A stretch of DNA of 64,000 nt. It comes from Engraulis encrasicolus (taxonomy: Eukaryota > Chordata > Actinopteri > Clupeiformes > Engraulidae). Both the position numbers and the translations under genes were made by a program. How positions within the stretch are numbered: position 1 is the first letter of the stretch; the number at the start of each line of letters is the position of its first letter. The DNA lies in the NCBI RefSeq assembly GCF_034702125.1, contig NC_085862.1, positions 11,719,738-11,783,737 on the forward strand. The letters run 5' to 3'. Under the pieces are notes generated by a model, which saw nothing but the letters and a program-made list of their open reading frames with translations, did not search any database and was not told the origin of the DNA. This document shows positions 19,029 through 30,341 of the stretch, piece after piece.

Positions 19029-20672
19029 AGTGAGTTCGCAATTACCGGCGCGAAATGCATTATGGGTAATATTCGCCATTTTGAGAGATAAACAAAACAG
19101 CGTTGCCCCGGGATACAATAAAACGTGCATGTCAGATATTTTATCTAGCCGGGTTACTCCGAGCATGTAATGTTGACAACAAACAATTCACACAACCATT
19201 TAACAACCCCAAATTACTCAACATTTCGCTGGTAGGTCAAGGATGGTCTTGGGGTTGTAAACGAGACATTTTTGAACTTTTTAAGTGAAACCAGAATTAA
19301 TTAACGAACTTGTTTTGGAGAGATGTCTGGTAAACTAACAGAATGCTAACTATCCGGGTTGCTAGCTAAATCCGATTATGTAATGTTGACAACAAACAAG
19401 TCACACAACCATTTAACAACTCCAAATTACTCAAAATTTCGCTGGTAAATCAAGGAGGATCTTGGGGTTGAAAACAAGACATTTTTGAACTTTTTAAGTG
19501 AAACCAGAATTTAATAACGAACTTGTTTTGGAGAGATGTCTGGTAACTAACAGAAGACTGACTATCCGGGTTGCTAGCTAAATCCGAGTATGTCATGTTG
19601 ACAACAAACAAGTCACACAACCATTTAACAACCCCAAATTACTCAAAATTTCGCTGGTAGATCAAGGAGGGTCTTGGGGTTGAAAACAAGACATTTTTGA
19701 ACTTTTTAAGTGAAACCAGAATTTAATAACGAACTTGTCTTGGAGAGATGTCTGGTAACTAACAGAAGACTAACCATCCGGGTTGCTAGCTAAATCCGAG
19801 TATGTCATATTGACAGCAAACAAGTCACACAACCATTTAACAACCCCAAATTACTCAAAATTTCGCTGGTAGATCAAGGAGGGTCTTGGGGTTGAAAACA
19901 AGACATTTTTGAACTTTGTAAGTGAAACCAGTATTTAATAACGAACTCGTTTTGGAGAGATGTCTGGTAACTAACAGAAGGCTAACTATCCGGGTTGCTA
20001 GCTAAATCGGAATATGTATCGTTAACAACAAACAATTCACACAACCATTTAACAACCCCAAATTACTCTACATTTTGCTGGTAGATCAAGGAGGGTCTTG
20101 GGGTTGAAAACAAGACATTTTTGAACTTTTTAAGTGAAACCAGAATTCATTAACAAACTCGTTTTGAAGAGATGCCAGTTAGCCCACACATAGCTATGTC
20201 TTCAGTACAGCTTTACATGTCCTTCTTAAATTGAATGTTTCATTAATTTATTCTACCAGTTCATGATACAGCTTCATTAATCACCTGTGGCCACTGTCTG
20301 TCATCGTCTATCCATGAAACTTTATTCAAAACTTAATTCAGGCTGTCATTTTGATGGTCTCAGTCACCAGAATTGATAAGCGCAGCAACGATAGATGGCA
20401 TAACGGAGAACGGCACACTTCAGCAATGGCGACAGTGCACAAGCGGCACCCATGAATCGCAATGCAATCATTCTAAAATCTACAGAAAGCACCACTTTTA
20501 CCCCACTACGAAATCCACAAAGTATGACATTTATTTCCCTCGTTTACTGGTGTGCAGCTCAGTGTCCTACCGCTTTGGGATGGCAGGATCTGGTATCCAC
20601 GCATTTGTTTATCTACCGTTTTGCGTTGCTAGGTCAATTTCGCGCAGGCGCACTAGTAATTGCGAACTCACT
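19029..20672 (-). mobile_element. 1.64-kb TA-flanked element, copy 2, inverted to copy 1
   Basis: It has the same termini and TA flanks as copy 1 but opposite orientation, so the pair makes an inverted repeat with a 281-bp spacer. It has five ~211-bp tandem units (TTCGCTGGTAGATCAAGGAG and variants near 19227, 19438, 19650, 19860, 20075). Confidence 0.8.
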
Positions 20673-20754
20673 TATAAGGGACGGGCACAGCGCTTCAATT
20701 CTGGGTACGCCGCCATATTGATAGCTAGTTGCTATGGTAAAGGGATAGTGACTG

Positions 20755-21294
20755 CCTCCACCATGCATGCAGTTCTGGTCTCTAACATCGACAAGCCAGC
20801 TGTGTCCACAGTCAAGAATGTGTGCTACCCAAAGCACAGACACAGCACGCACTGAATACCTTCAACAACAAGCACTACACCAAGATAACTTGACAATCGA
20901 GCAGTCTGGCTTCTGCATAAACCCGGCGTTCCCACAGGTAGGCGCCTCACCTGATGGCCTAGTTAGCTGTGACAGCTGTGGACAAGGCTGCCTGGAAGTG
21001 AAATGCCCTGCTAAGCACAAACACAGCACTGTCCAGGAGGCTTGTGACGCAGACAAAGACTTTTGTCTCCACAGAGTTGATGGCATTGTTCAGCTCAAAC
21101 AAGGTTATAGGTACTACACACAAGTGCAGACACAGATGTTCGTGACAGGTGCAACCTACTGTGACTTTGTGGTGTGGACACTGAAAGACGTTGCCTGTAT
21201 CCTGACAGATGTCAGCTTCTGGGAGTTCTGTCTGAGGAAGGCACAGGAATTTTTTCACAAAGTTTGCCTCCCCGAGTTCATCTGTGGGTATTAG
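20755..21294 (+). pseudogene. YqaJ-type (PD-(D/E)XK) nuclease fragment
   Basis: The readable part gives SGFCINPAFPQVGASPDGLV, CLEVKCPAKH and YRYYTQVQTQMFVTG, the conserved core of YqaJ/lambda-exonuclease-like recombinase nucleases (Asp in SPDG, Glu and Lys in LEVK). It ends ICGY and a stop. Its upstream part (MHAVLVSNIDKPAVSTVKNV) is in another frame, so a frameshift near 20845 breaks it. In animals such domains occur in repetitive, transposon-like genes; that it belonged to a transposon here is inference. Confidence 0.6.
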
Positions 21295-21517
21295 ACCAGA
21301 GACACCTCCACACCGGGATTGAGTGGAAAGTTATATTTGACCGTCTTACAGCAGCGACCCATGCTAGCCGGCGACTCTTTGTTATGGAGGACATTTGTTC
21401 TCCATTGAGACGCCTCCAAGTTGGAAAACGGTAAAAAGATAATCCATTTGGGATTTTATTCCCCGTCCCGTCACAGCTTGCGCTTCTACACCCTACGACA
21501 CAGCAACGGGCGACCAT
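21278..21517 (-). pseudogene. THAP-domain exon, convergent with the YqaJ fragment
   Basis: From ATG at 21515-21517 the minus strand reads MVARCCVVGCRSASCDGTGN, then GLSFYRFPTW and RRLAWVAAVRRSNITF. This matches the first half of a THAP domain (C-x4-C, FhxFP, WxxAVRR). The C-terminal CxxH half is missing, so it is either one exon or truncated. It runs head-on into the YqaJ ORF. Confidence 0.6.
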
Positions 21518-21652
21518 AACAACAGCAGAGGTCAAATGAAACGGTAAAACACAAAGCAAACTACTAGCAGAAGAAAGCAAGTCCTCACTGTAAACAATGG
21601 GCTGCCCCGCTTCCAAAATGTCTGCTGCGCAACGTGTGACGTCATGTGCCCG

Positions 21653-21737
21653 AAATTTATTGTCTTGCATGGGTTGTTTTCCCCCACAAATGGGCGTAAC
21701 GCACATGGAAAACGTCACGCCGTTCATGAGTATTGAA
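21653..21737. mobile_element. Terminus of the THAP-associated element
   Basis: GGGCGTAACGCACATGGAAA followed by GCCGTTCATGAGTATT is the complement of the left end at 24084. It marks the right border of the THAP/YqaJ-bearing segment. Confidence 0.55.
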
Positions 21738-21929
21738 TGGATATGTGATGCATGCCAAAAAATCACACTTAATTCCATGTGGCAAAAGGCACATCCTGTT
21801 ATCGGCCTGCATCGCATAGGTGCTATTAACCTCACATGTATTAATTCAGAGCCCCTGTTATAACCTTATTGTCACCAAAATGGTATTGGCCACCCAGTCT
21901 GTGGACTTTTAATTAATCATTTATTAACT

Positions 21930-22062
21930 CATATGTATTATGTGTTGTAAAAGTGCTACATTAACTTATGTCACTGTCTTACTAATATACTGTATGTTGT
22001 GTGGATGACCAGCTGCCATAGGCTATAATTTGCCCTGTGGGAATTAATAAAGTCTACTCACT
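21930..22062 (+). mobile_element. LINE 3' tail fragment
   Basis: GCCCTGTGGGAATTAATAAAGT closely resembles the 3' end of the LINE at 35440-36718. Only the 3' end is present. Confidence 0.45.
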
Positions 22063-22175
22063 TACAAGCAAAGTTCACTGACGTCATAAGAACATAGTAC
22101 CATAGATTCTTTAGGAAGTCTAGATACGCCACTGGTTGGTTTCAGGGTGTATTTCTGGTTTCCGAAACGAGGCAG

Positions 22176-22710
22176 GTTTGCATTAGTTCTATGGCAGATT
22201 AAGAGCTGTAGTTGCAGTTCCACCCTTATCCACGTGGCGGCCCAGAGACCAGAATGAATGGATTCCTATGGCGCAAAACCCCTCATGGTGCCTTTATCTC
22301 AGTATATGATTTTTTCTCGTGTAATTCGGATGTTGCTTTCGAAAGACTTTATATAGAAAATACCCACGGCTGAGTTTTAGATTTTTTGAGACACTCATAT
22401 GCTTAAAAAGTGATTTTAAGTGTCTATGACGTCACATCCTTAGCAAAATGCTAGCGAGTAGTGAGCAACAAAAACTCCTCCTGTAAAAAATCAAACGGAC
22501 ATATGTGCTTTTTTATTAAACTGTTGAGTGAAACCCTTATTGAAGTCTCCAGAACGACATTCAAATCTGAGCTTTGTTGATGAGACCTGGGTGAAAATTA
22601 AGATTTTTAGCATCTAGCTCCATTGGGTCCCATTCATTCTGGTCTCCGATGCGCGACTAGTGGAGAACTCATTGGAACTGCAGCCAAAAAACCATAGAAC
22701 TAATACAAAC
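22176..22710. mobile_element. Non-coding TIR element (535 bp)
   Basis: GTTTGCATTAGTTCTATGG at the left pairs with CATAGAACTAATACAAAC at the right. Further in, AGAGACCAGAATGAATGG pairs with CCATTCATTCTGGTCTCC. No ORF. Confidence 0.65.
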
Positions 22711-23248
22711 AACTGGTACAATGGGGCTTAATAGCAAGTGGCAAGGCTGTTGCATAAAGGCTGTAATAGTATCGCATGGTCAACCCTGGGAGTCACTTTG
22801 TTCTTCCACTTTCAGTACTGGCGACATGGTGAAGTGCAACATTGCCCTTACTGCCAGGGCTGGAGTGTGCTCAGTGTGTGTCCTCAGGCTACGTCTCTGC
22901 ACTACACAGCGGCCAATGCATTTGACAGAGATTGTTCTCATCCCATTTAATTTCTTTGCTTACAAGTTACAGCTGTGCCGAGTCTTGAGTTTGCAGCAGT
23001 GCAGCTACTGTATTGCACTGATTAAAATTCAGCATGGAGTAAAATGTCATTGTACAATGTCATGGAAGAACAATGTCATTGTCCATACGATGGACATACA
23101 ACATCTTGATGGTTTAATGCCATTCACTTATCAACATTCAACCAGCCAACGTGTATTTATTTATAGCAGAATATTCCAACAACTACAGAGTTGTCTCAAA
23201 GTTCTTAGCATTCACCCATACAGACACACAGTCACAGACACAGACACG
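22711..23248. other. Unrecognised open sequence
   Basis: A 177-codon ORF (22721-23254, plus) runs through here and reads into a CACAGACACAG repeat at its end. It has no recognisable domain and no splice context, so it is not called as a gene. Confidence 0.3.
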
Positions 23249-23256
23249 CTCTAAAG

Positions 23257-23944
23257 CAGTGGTTCTCAACTAGGGATGTTAACCAGTAACCGGTTAACCG
23301 GTAATCGACCGGTTCAACTTTAACCGGTTAAAATGTTCTGCTATCGGTTAACCAGATGTAATAATATTAATAATTATAATAATAATTTCCTCCCAAAAAA
23401 CGATAATTTTGAGATTTTAGTATGATAATTCAGCATTTCCCATCTGGCAACAATGGCTGGACATGGCAGGTCCTGTCAGCGCAGCAAAAAAAAAGCTTAT
23501 GTGAAAAATAAAAATGAAAAAATCAGTGCTGTGCATATCAGGCACGCAGACGTTTTAAAATGTAAGATTACCGGTTAACCACCGGTTAATGAGTCTCGGT
23601 AACCGGTTAAGAGTGTTTTCAATTTTCGCCATCCCTATTCTCAACTGGAACAGTCTTGGGACCCACCATTTTCCACTCATTCGGTCGCGACCCAATTTTT
23701 TTAGCGACACTCGAATGCACGCTACCATCTTGCATAAACATTCAGATTTTATCTATAACGACAGATGACAAGTTCAATCGCCTACCAAAATAAAGGTTGT
23801 AAATTGTTGCAGGAAAAGTTGGATGTTTTTCTTCTTTTTTTTAGCAAATCAATGAATTATGTTTTTTTTTACACCACGGCTCCGCGACCCACCCATGACC
23901 CCTCCGCGACCCACTTTTTGCGACCCACCAGTTGAGAAACACTG
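23257..23944. mobile_element. hAT MITE (CAGTGGTTCTCAAC type), interrupted
   Basis: It starts CAGTGGTTCTCAACT and ends AGTTGAGAAACACTG, with a perfect 8-bp TSD CTCTAAAG at 23249-23256 and 23945-23952. A second hAT MITE (23271-23637) sits inside its left terminus. Confidence 0.9.
23271..23637. mobile_element. hAT MITE nested in the previous one
   Basis: The ends are TAGGGATG and CATCCCTA, with a perfect 8-bp TSD TTCTCAAC at 23263-23270 and 23638-23645. The interior is rich in CCGGTTAACC motifs. Confidence 0.9.
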
Positions 23945-24083
23945 CTCTAAAGGCTGCCATGCAAGGCACCACTGTCCGGGGATCAGTGAGAAAGTGTCCA
24001 CATGGTCAGGGGCCAGAAGGGCAGCCAAAGGGCCCCCGCTTGCCAGGGGGCCTCCCGATTGGCCAAAGGAAGAAACAACATTA

Positions 24084-24414
24084 ATACTCATGAACGGCGT
24101 GACGTTTTCCATGTGCGTTACGCCCATTTGTGGGGGAAAACAACCCATGCAAGTCAATTGGTGATGTTGGGGTTTAATAAACGAAAGATACGGACCTGTA
24201 GACTAGCGTTGTTCACGCGCAACATGCCGAAAACATGTTGTGTTGCCGGCTGCTCAAATAACTGCCAAACAGCCGTAACTGAAGCATGTGTACTGTGTTT
24301 ATTTAGGCTAGCCGATGTAGCATGTAAGTCAATGAGACTTTCGGTTTGTTTTCCCCCCAAAAAGGGCGTAACGCACATTTATAACCAAAGTACCCGGATG
24401 GCCGTTCATGAGTA
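24084..24414 (+). mobile_element. Short TIR element carrying a THAP-domain fragment
   Basis: The inverted ends share ACTCATGAACGGC and, further in, TGTGCGTTACGCCC. The plus strand encodes MPKTCCVAGCSNNCQ and about 50 more residues (24224-24400), a partial THAP domain without the CxxH half. It parallels 18766-19026. Confidence 0.6.
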
Positions 24415-24921
24415 TTGCAGAATTGCACCCAGACACAGTATTGAATAAAATTGTCTGTCGAGTCAAATAGATTGTCAATTTTTATAAATAGGCCTCTTCT
24501 TTATTTGGCAGAAATGTTTTCCTTAATTCCTGGCTCAGCAACCTGTAGCCTTGGGGCCCCAGCCCATCTTAATCCGGCCCTGCCAGGCATATTTATTTCA
24601 TACAAGGTTGTCATGGATGAGTTTGCATAATATATTCAAAATACTTGAAGATGTCGTAGAATCCCACAAAATGGTTTCAATACACAGGGCCCCCACACCA
24701 GTGAGTGATCAACATCTCCATGTGAACACAACAAATTACCAGCCGAAACAATTTCTCAATTTGATAGAAAACTAGAAATTCACTCAGAGATTGCAGACCT
24801 TGTCCAAGGAAGCTGTTTGATAGAACATTTGACTATGTTACACTCTATTTTTTTCAAGTCTTTCTGCCTTGTTTTTGTGAAGCTAGAAACTGGAATGTCA
24901 AAATTCACCCTATCCCACAAT

Positions 24922-25060
24922 TAGGGGTGTAAATCACAGCCTTCATGACGATACGATATCGATTTCTTAAATCAGGGATTCGATTTTTTTTCGATACTTT
25001 AGAATTCCCCACAATACGATGCGATTCGGTTCGATTCGATTTTTTCCAATTACTTTTCCA
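24922..25060. mobile_element. One end of a hAT-like MITE
   Basis: TAGGGGTGTAAATCACAGCC followed by CGATACGATATCGAT resembles the terminus of hAT MITEs such as 28651. No matching right end or TSD was found. Confidence 0.4.
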
Positions 25061-25495
25061 CTACAATTGTGTTATGGAGCTAGGGCGTTGCACAGGGGCC
25101 AGTGATCCGATTCAGGAAGACAACTGGTTTTCTTTCTTCAATTTTTAAAGCCCAATATACTGTAGATTTCCCCTCATTTCCCTCTGTAACAAACTCCATT
25201 TGCATTCAAGGGTTGAGAATCGAAAGGACTGAACCAAAGCACTGACATTTTCACCTCTGTGAGATACGGACACCTGCTTTTCATTTGATGTTCCAGTCTC
25301 CACTCCTTTCACCTATATGCAACTCTAAATTTATCTTTTTAAAAATATATATTATCAGTTAAAAAAGGCCATAAAGAGCTTTTGATGTGATATAAAACTA
25401 TATTTTTTGGGCAAAATGTAGCTTTAGGTCAACTCCCCTGTTACTATTCGCCTTATATCACACAACCCCCCTGTTACACATTCGCCTTATATCTT

Positions 25496-25645
25496 TTACA
25501 GCCAATTGTTGGAAGTGAAATCCAGACGCAGCTGCTCCAGCTCGGCCGGCGAGAGCGGCATCAGAGGCGAGCGGCTAGCGCCTCCATGGAAACCAAACCA
25601 AGCCATCGCTTGCTTAAGGGCTGCTACACCATATTTTCTGGTCAC
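25496..25645 (-). CDS. HOGA1: HOGA1 coding exon 7 (last)
   Basis: The acceptor TTTTAAAG is followed by [20 protein letters not shown]; the exon ends LDFTSNNWL and TAA (25496-25498). 49 codons plus stop, phase 0. Just 3' of the stop, in the UTR, GATATAAGGCGAAT occurs twice in a short tandem duplication. Confidence 0.95.
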   Translation of the reverse strand: MTRKYGVAALKQAMAWFGFHGGASRSPLMPLSPAELEQLRLDFTSNNWL

Positions 25646-26016
25646 CTTTAAAAGAAGAAATCACATATTGTTAATACTCTCAGTCAAAAAAACTGACTTA
25701 AACATATAACATCAGAGGGATTCACTACATTTACGAATTAATCACAGTACAAAGACTAGTAGAATTCACAGGCATTATTATCATTACTATAGTATACTTT
25801 ATTACTACTGCCATTAATATTATTACTATCATTATTAGCCATCAGTTATTAATACCCATAGGCCATTTAATAACACTCAAGCTCACAATCTGTGTTCAGT
25901 CACACAATCCCTAAGGCCTAGAATTTTAAGCACTTACTCTACATCAGACACTGGGTACTGTATACATTTGTATGGAAATCTGTGAGTGTGTGTGTGTGTC
26001 TGTGTGTGTGTCTGTG

Positions 26017-26056
<40 letters not shown>

Positions 26057-29000
26057 AACTTAATGGATATTATGCTATACAAATCTCCATGTTTTGTAGC
26101 CTAGTTGGTGTGAATACATTCAGTTGTGCTCAAAATACAGTGCCTTTACAAAGCGGAGTTAATATCAAAATTCTTCAAATAAATTGTAGTTAAATAAGGA
26201 AAATGCATTTGGGACACTGCACATTCAATTTCAAAGCAAGACAATTGGGAAAATAATACAATTTTATAAGATTACATAGAAAGTGAGGAAATGTAATGTT
26301 AAAAAATAGCAGCATTGACCTCTGTCTTTGGAAACTAAAAAATGTTCTGTACAAACTAACAAATTCTTGAGAATTCAACTTTGCTGAGCATCTTACACTG
26401 ATATTTTCTTGCACAACCATGATTTCTAATAACTTTTTGTCATCTGTGATGTTGACCAACATCCAACATCCAGCAATTGCAGGCCAGGTCAATTGTATAA
26501 CATTCCACTATTCCTTTGCGTTTTGCCTCTTGAACAGCATCTTTTATGTCAGCACATACATTTTCTATGGGATTAAGGTCTGGGAGTCAACTCGAAAGAC
26601 CATGGCTGACATAAGTGATGGTAGCAATATTGAGGACATCAATTCAGATTTGATTGGAAATGAAGATGAAGTTGAGATACAGATATCTGACGATCCCATA
26701 GATAAAAGGTCAGTGGATTCATGCGATGTTTGAGAATGAACAGGAAGACTTACTGAGTTTGTCAGCTTCTAAGATAAATACACAAGAGTAAACATTCGCC
26801 CTTTTGCGAAAATGCCACACAAAAGAAAGCCTAAGCGATCTTTAAAATCATCTCTCTACGTTCTACAGAAACTAAATGAAGGTTTAACCCATTTTAGCCT
26901 AAAAACGACTGCTGAATGCCTACGCCCTTTTTGCCTAATAAAACCTAAATATCTCAGCCTCCAAAGCACATAACACATGAAATAAGTTGCATTTAAAAGC
27001 TAGGACCCTCGTTTTGCATAAGAATGTGTTCATTCAGGCCCAGCCGTGGCTTAGCCGGCTGGGCACTGAGCTGCTGTGCGGGCGACCGGGGTTAGATTCC
27101 CGACCCGCATCATTTCCTGATCCTCTCCCGGCTCTCTGTCCCACTGACTTCCTGCCCCACTCTTCACTGTCCTGTCTAAATAAAGCTGAAAAACCCTCAA
27201 AATATATATATTTTTTAAATGAATGTGTTAATTCAGCTCTAACATTCTCTAAAACACTCAATCATTTTTGACAAAAAACCCAAATCTCAAGAGCCTGAAT
27301 GCAGCGTATGTGTCGCACCAGGCGCCAAAGGTCAAACAACGTATACGCAGTATCAGGCTAATATGGGTTAAGTAAGCGCAGACAATTCTGTTCAATTTTT
27401 CTGAAAATTCATGCTCAGGTTTTAGGAGCCTGTATAACCTTTTAACGTGATGCAAAAATTGAATGTAATTGCACCGTAATTTTGGGAGCATACCAGTTGT
27501 CTGATTTTGAAACTGTTCTGCCTAAACCTTCAACTGTTGAAATATGGTTATATTTAAAGCCTTTGTAGTCATTTGAAACTATGAGAGGAACATAAAACTT
27601 CATTGGTGATTTATGACCATTTTTACTGAATGCCTTGAGCCTTGAGACCCAAGATGTTGTGCTGCAGCTTACACCACTGCCTTTTGTGGATATATTTTTT
27701 GGGGGGCTTTTATGCCTTTATTTGACAGGACAGTCGAAGATGGCGACAGGAAGCAAATGGGACAGAGAGACAGGGGAGGATCGGGAAATGACCCCAGCCG
27801 GACTCGAACCAGGGTCCCCGTGGGTGGGCATGCAAGCCCAAATGTGGGGGGCTTAGCGCGCTGCGCCACAGCGCCCCCCCACCACTGCCTTTTGAATATC
27901 ACGATGGCACTCTCAAAACCGACCGTGAGTAGCAAAAGGTTAACACCCACGCATACATCTTTTATACATTTTAGTTCTTTATTTTATATTTTTATTAATA
28001 ATTTATGTAGTTTTTGGTTGATTGTCCTAGTCTGTCTTGATGTGTATTTGTACTATTTGTCTTGTGTGCATTTGGACACATGTCTGGGGAATAAACAGAA
28101 TTGAATAGAATTGAATGGCAATTCGTGTGATAAGATGCTTACAGCAGCATTGGGCTCTATGAGTCTGTGTTGAAGCTCCCTGGCCGTCTCCCACTGACCC
28201 AGCATGCAAAGTCTCGCCAGTTCACACACCTCCTCTCCCAACACATTGGCCAAGGCACACACACCACCAACAGCCCCTGAAAACACATCAATAAACATTT
28301 TTTTTTACTAGGTCTGATTTCACAAAACAAAACCAACTATCAAAGACAACCATGAAAATGGATCAAGGGTGACTCTCCATCAATTAATTTGATTTGTCAT
28401 TGTAACAAGTGCAATGGAATCCCTTCACAAAGGTAGTATACCTGAAGTTCATTATTTTATGTATAGTAGTTAAGTATAATATAAGTACTTCAGACCCTGT
28501 ACTTCCAGTGTACTAGATAGCAGCCGACGAGGTGTGCCAATATCAAGGACGAGGTGGAGGTGTAACTGAGGACATCTGCACTAGTTCCCCACTCTGGGCT
28601 CAAACTCACGACCTACCGCTCAAAGCTCCAGTTCGGGCATGGGAAGCAAATAGGGCTGTAACGATACACTGAACTCACAATTCGGTTTGTATCACGATTC
28701 ATGACCTACGGTTCGATACACCCCACGATTTCACATTTGCCAACATTATAAACTTTATCAATAAAAACTATGATAGGTTATAGGTAGAATAGGTTACAAG
28801 AGGCTACTAATAATTTTTAAAAGTTTCTATATAATAATAATGATGCTTGGAAGCACTATCACTTCATATCCTGTGGTTGTTTTCTGGGCTGATGGGTATC
28901 AAAACATTAAAAGGGCGTATCACGATACTGCCTCCTTGTATCACGATACAGTATCGTGACTCTGTGTATCACGATTTCTCGGTTCGATACAATATTGTTA

Positions 29001-30259
29001 CAGCCCTAGAAGCAAAGCATGATACTGCTGAACTGAAGATCAAGAATCATGGTTCAGTCAGTGCAATGATAGTGTAGCAGGCTTCGAGAGGGAGGTTATA
29101 CTAACATTCCACGCCAAACTCTGCTAGTTGGCAGAGAAAAGCCCAAAACAAAACAAACAAGCAAACAAAAAAACGATAGAGTCTACTCAGTTCATGTAAA
29201 TGCTGAATAAGCCATCTTACCTACAGAATACGCAGGCATAAGGAACCCAGCAGATCCTGCCAGTACCTTGAAGTCCTCCAATTTGGTTTTGTGAACAGCA
29301 AGACCAATTCTCGTAACCTATTGAATATGCAGAGGAGAGACAAAAAAAAGTACATTCTCAATGTCCTCTGAAGGTAGGCAATCAACTGTATTGTAGATGC
29401 GTGGTGGCAGCAAAGAGACATGTATTCATAGTAAAACTGGAATGGAACGCCTGGTTCAGTGATTTTCAATTGAAGAACCTTTTCATTGGGTTGTCTTAAA
29501 GGGACAGTTTGGTCAATTTCAACATGCAGTTGTAATGCTCACACTACCCTGGACTTGTCAGTGCCTGAGATTTTTTTTCTTCTTCTTCAGCCGTTTTCGA
29601 GATCCTGGTCATTGTAATGGGGGCAGCTCTTTGTTTACATTTCAAAAAAACATTTTTATTTATTCCCAAAAACATCCAAAAGGTTATAAAACATCAGCAG
29701 ACAACTAGCAAACAGCAGTACCTTTTGGGAAAATATTTGAAGTTGGCCTATGTTTCATTTTTTAAAAATGTAAACAAACGCTGCCCCCATTAGAATTGCT
29801 CATATCTCGGAAAGGGCTGAGCCGAAAAAAATGGCATCACCAGGTACTGACAAGTCAAGGGTAGCGTGAGCAATACAACTGCATGTTGAAATTGACCAAA
29901 CTGTCCCTTTAAAGGTCTACTGTGTAATATTTTTACTAGTTTATTTCCGGAATTAGTGCTGCCCATTCACAAATGTTACCTTTTCATGAAGGTTTACCAC
30001 CACCATCAAATTTTAGGTATTCATTATGACTGGGGAAATTGCACTTCTTTTAAGGTAAATATTCATGAAAAGATCAAATTTGTCAATAGGGAGCACAGTT
30101 TCAATGAGTAGCATAGTTGCGATTTGGTTTGGTTTGGTGTATTTATGGATATAGGAAAGACAATGTATTCAAAGGATGACATGTAAAAGTGTAAACGTAA
30201 AAGTGTTTCCAACATGGCGGTACCTACTCTAGCCACCATCCTACACAGTGCAGCTTTAA

Positions 30260-30341
<82 letters not shown>

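Noticed and set aside
17640..20160. Regularly spaced repeats resembling an array
   Set aside because: Units are ~210 bp in tandem without unique spacers, in eukaryotic DNA; not a CRISPR array.
20373..20855. 160-codon ORF
   Set aside because: It runs across the terminal repeat of copy 2 into unrelated sequence; composition and context are repeat-derived.
26599..26733. Acidic peptide [16 protein letters not shown] as a piggyBac transposase N-terminus
   Set aside because: Suggestive but short, with nothing recognisable after it; not enough to call.
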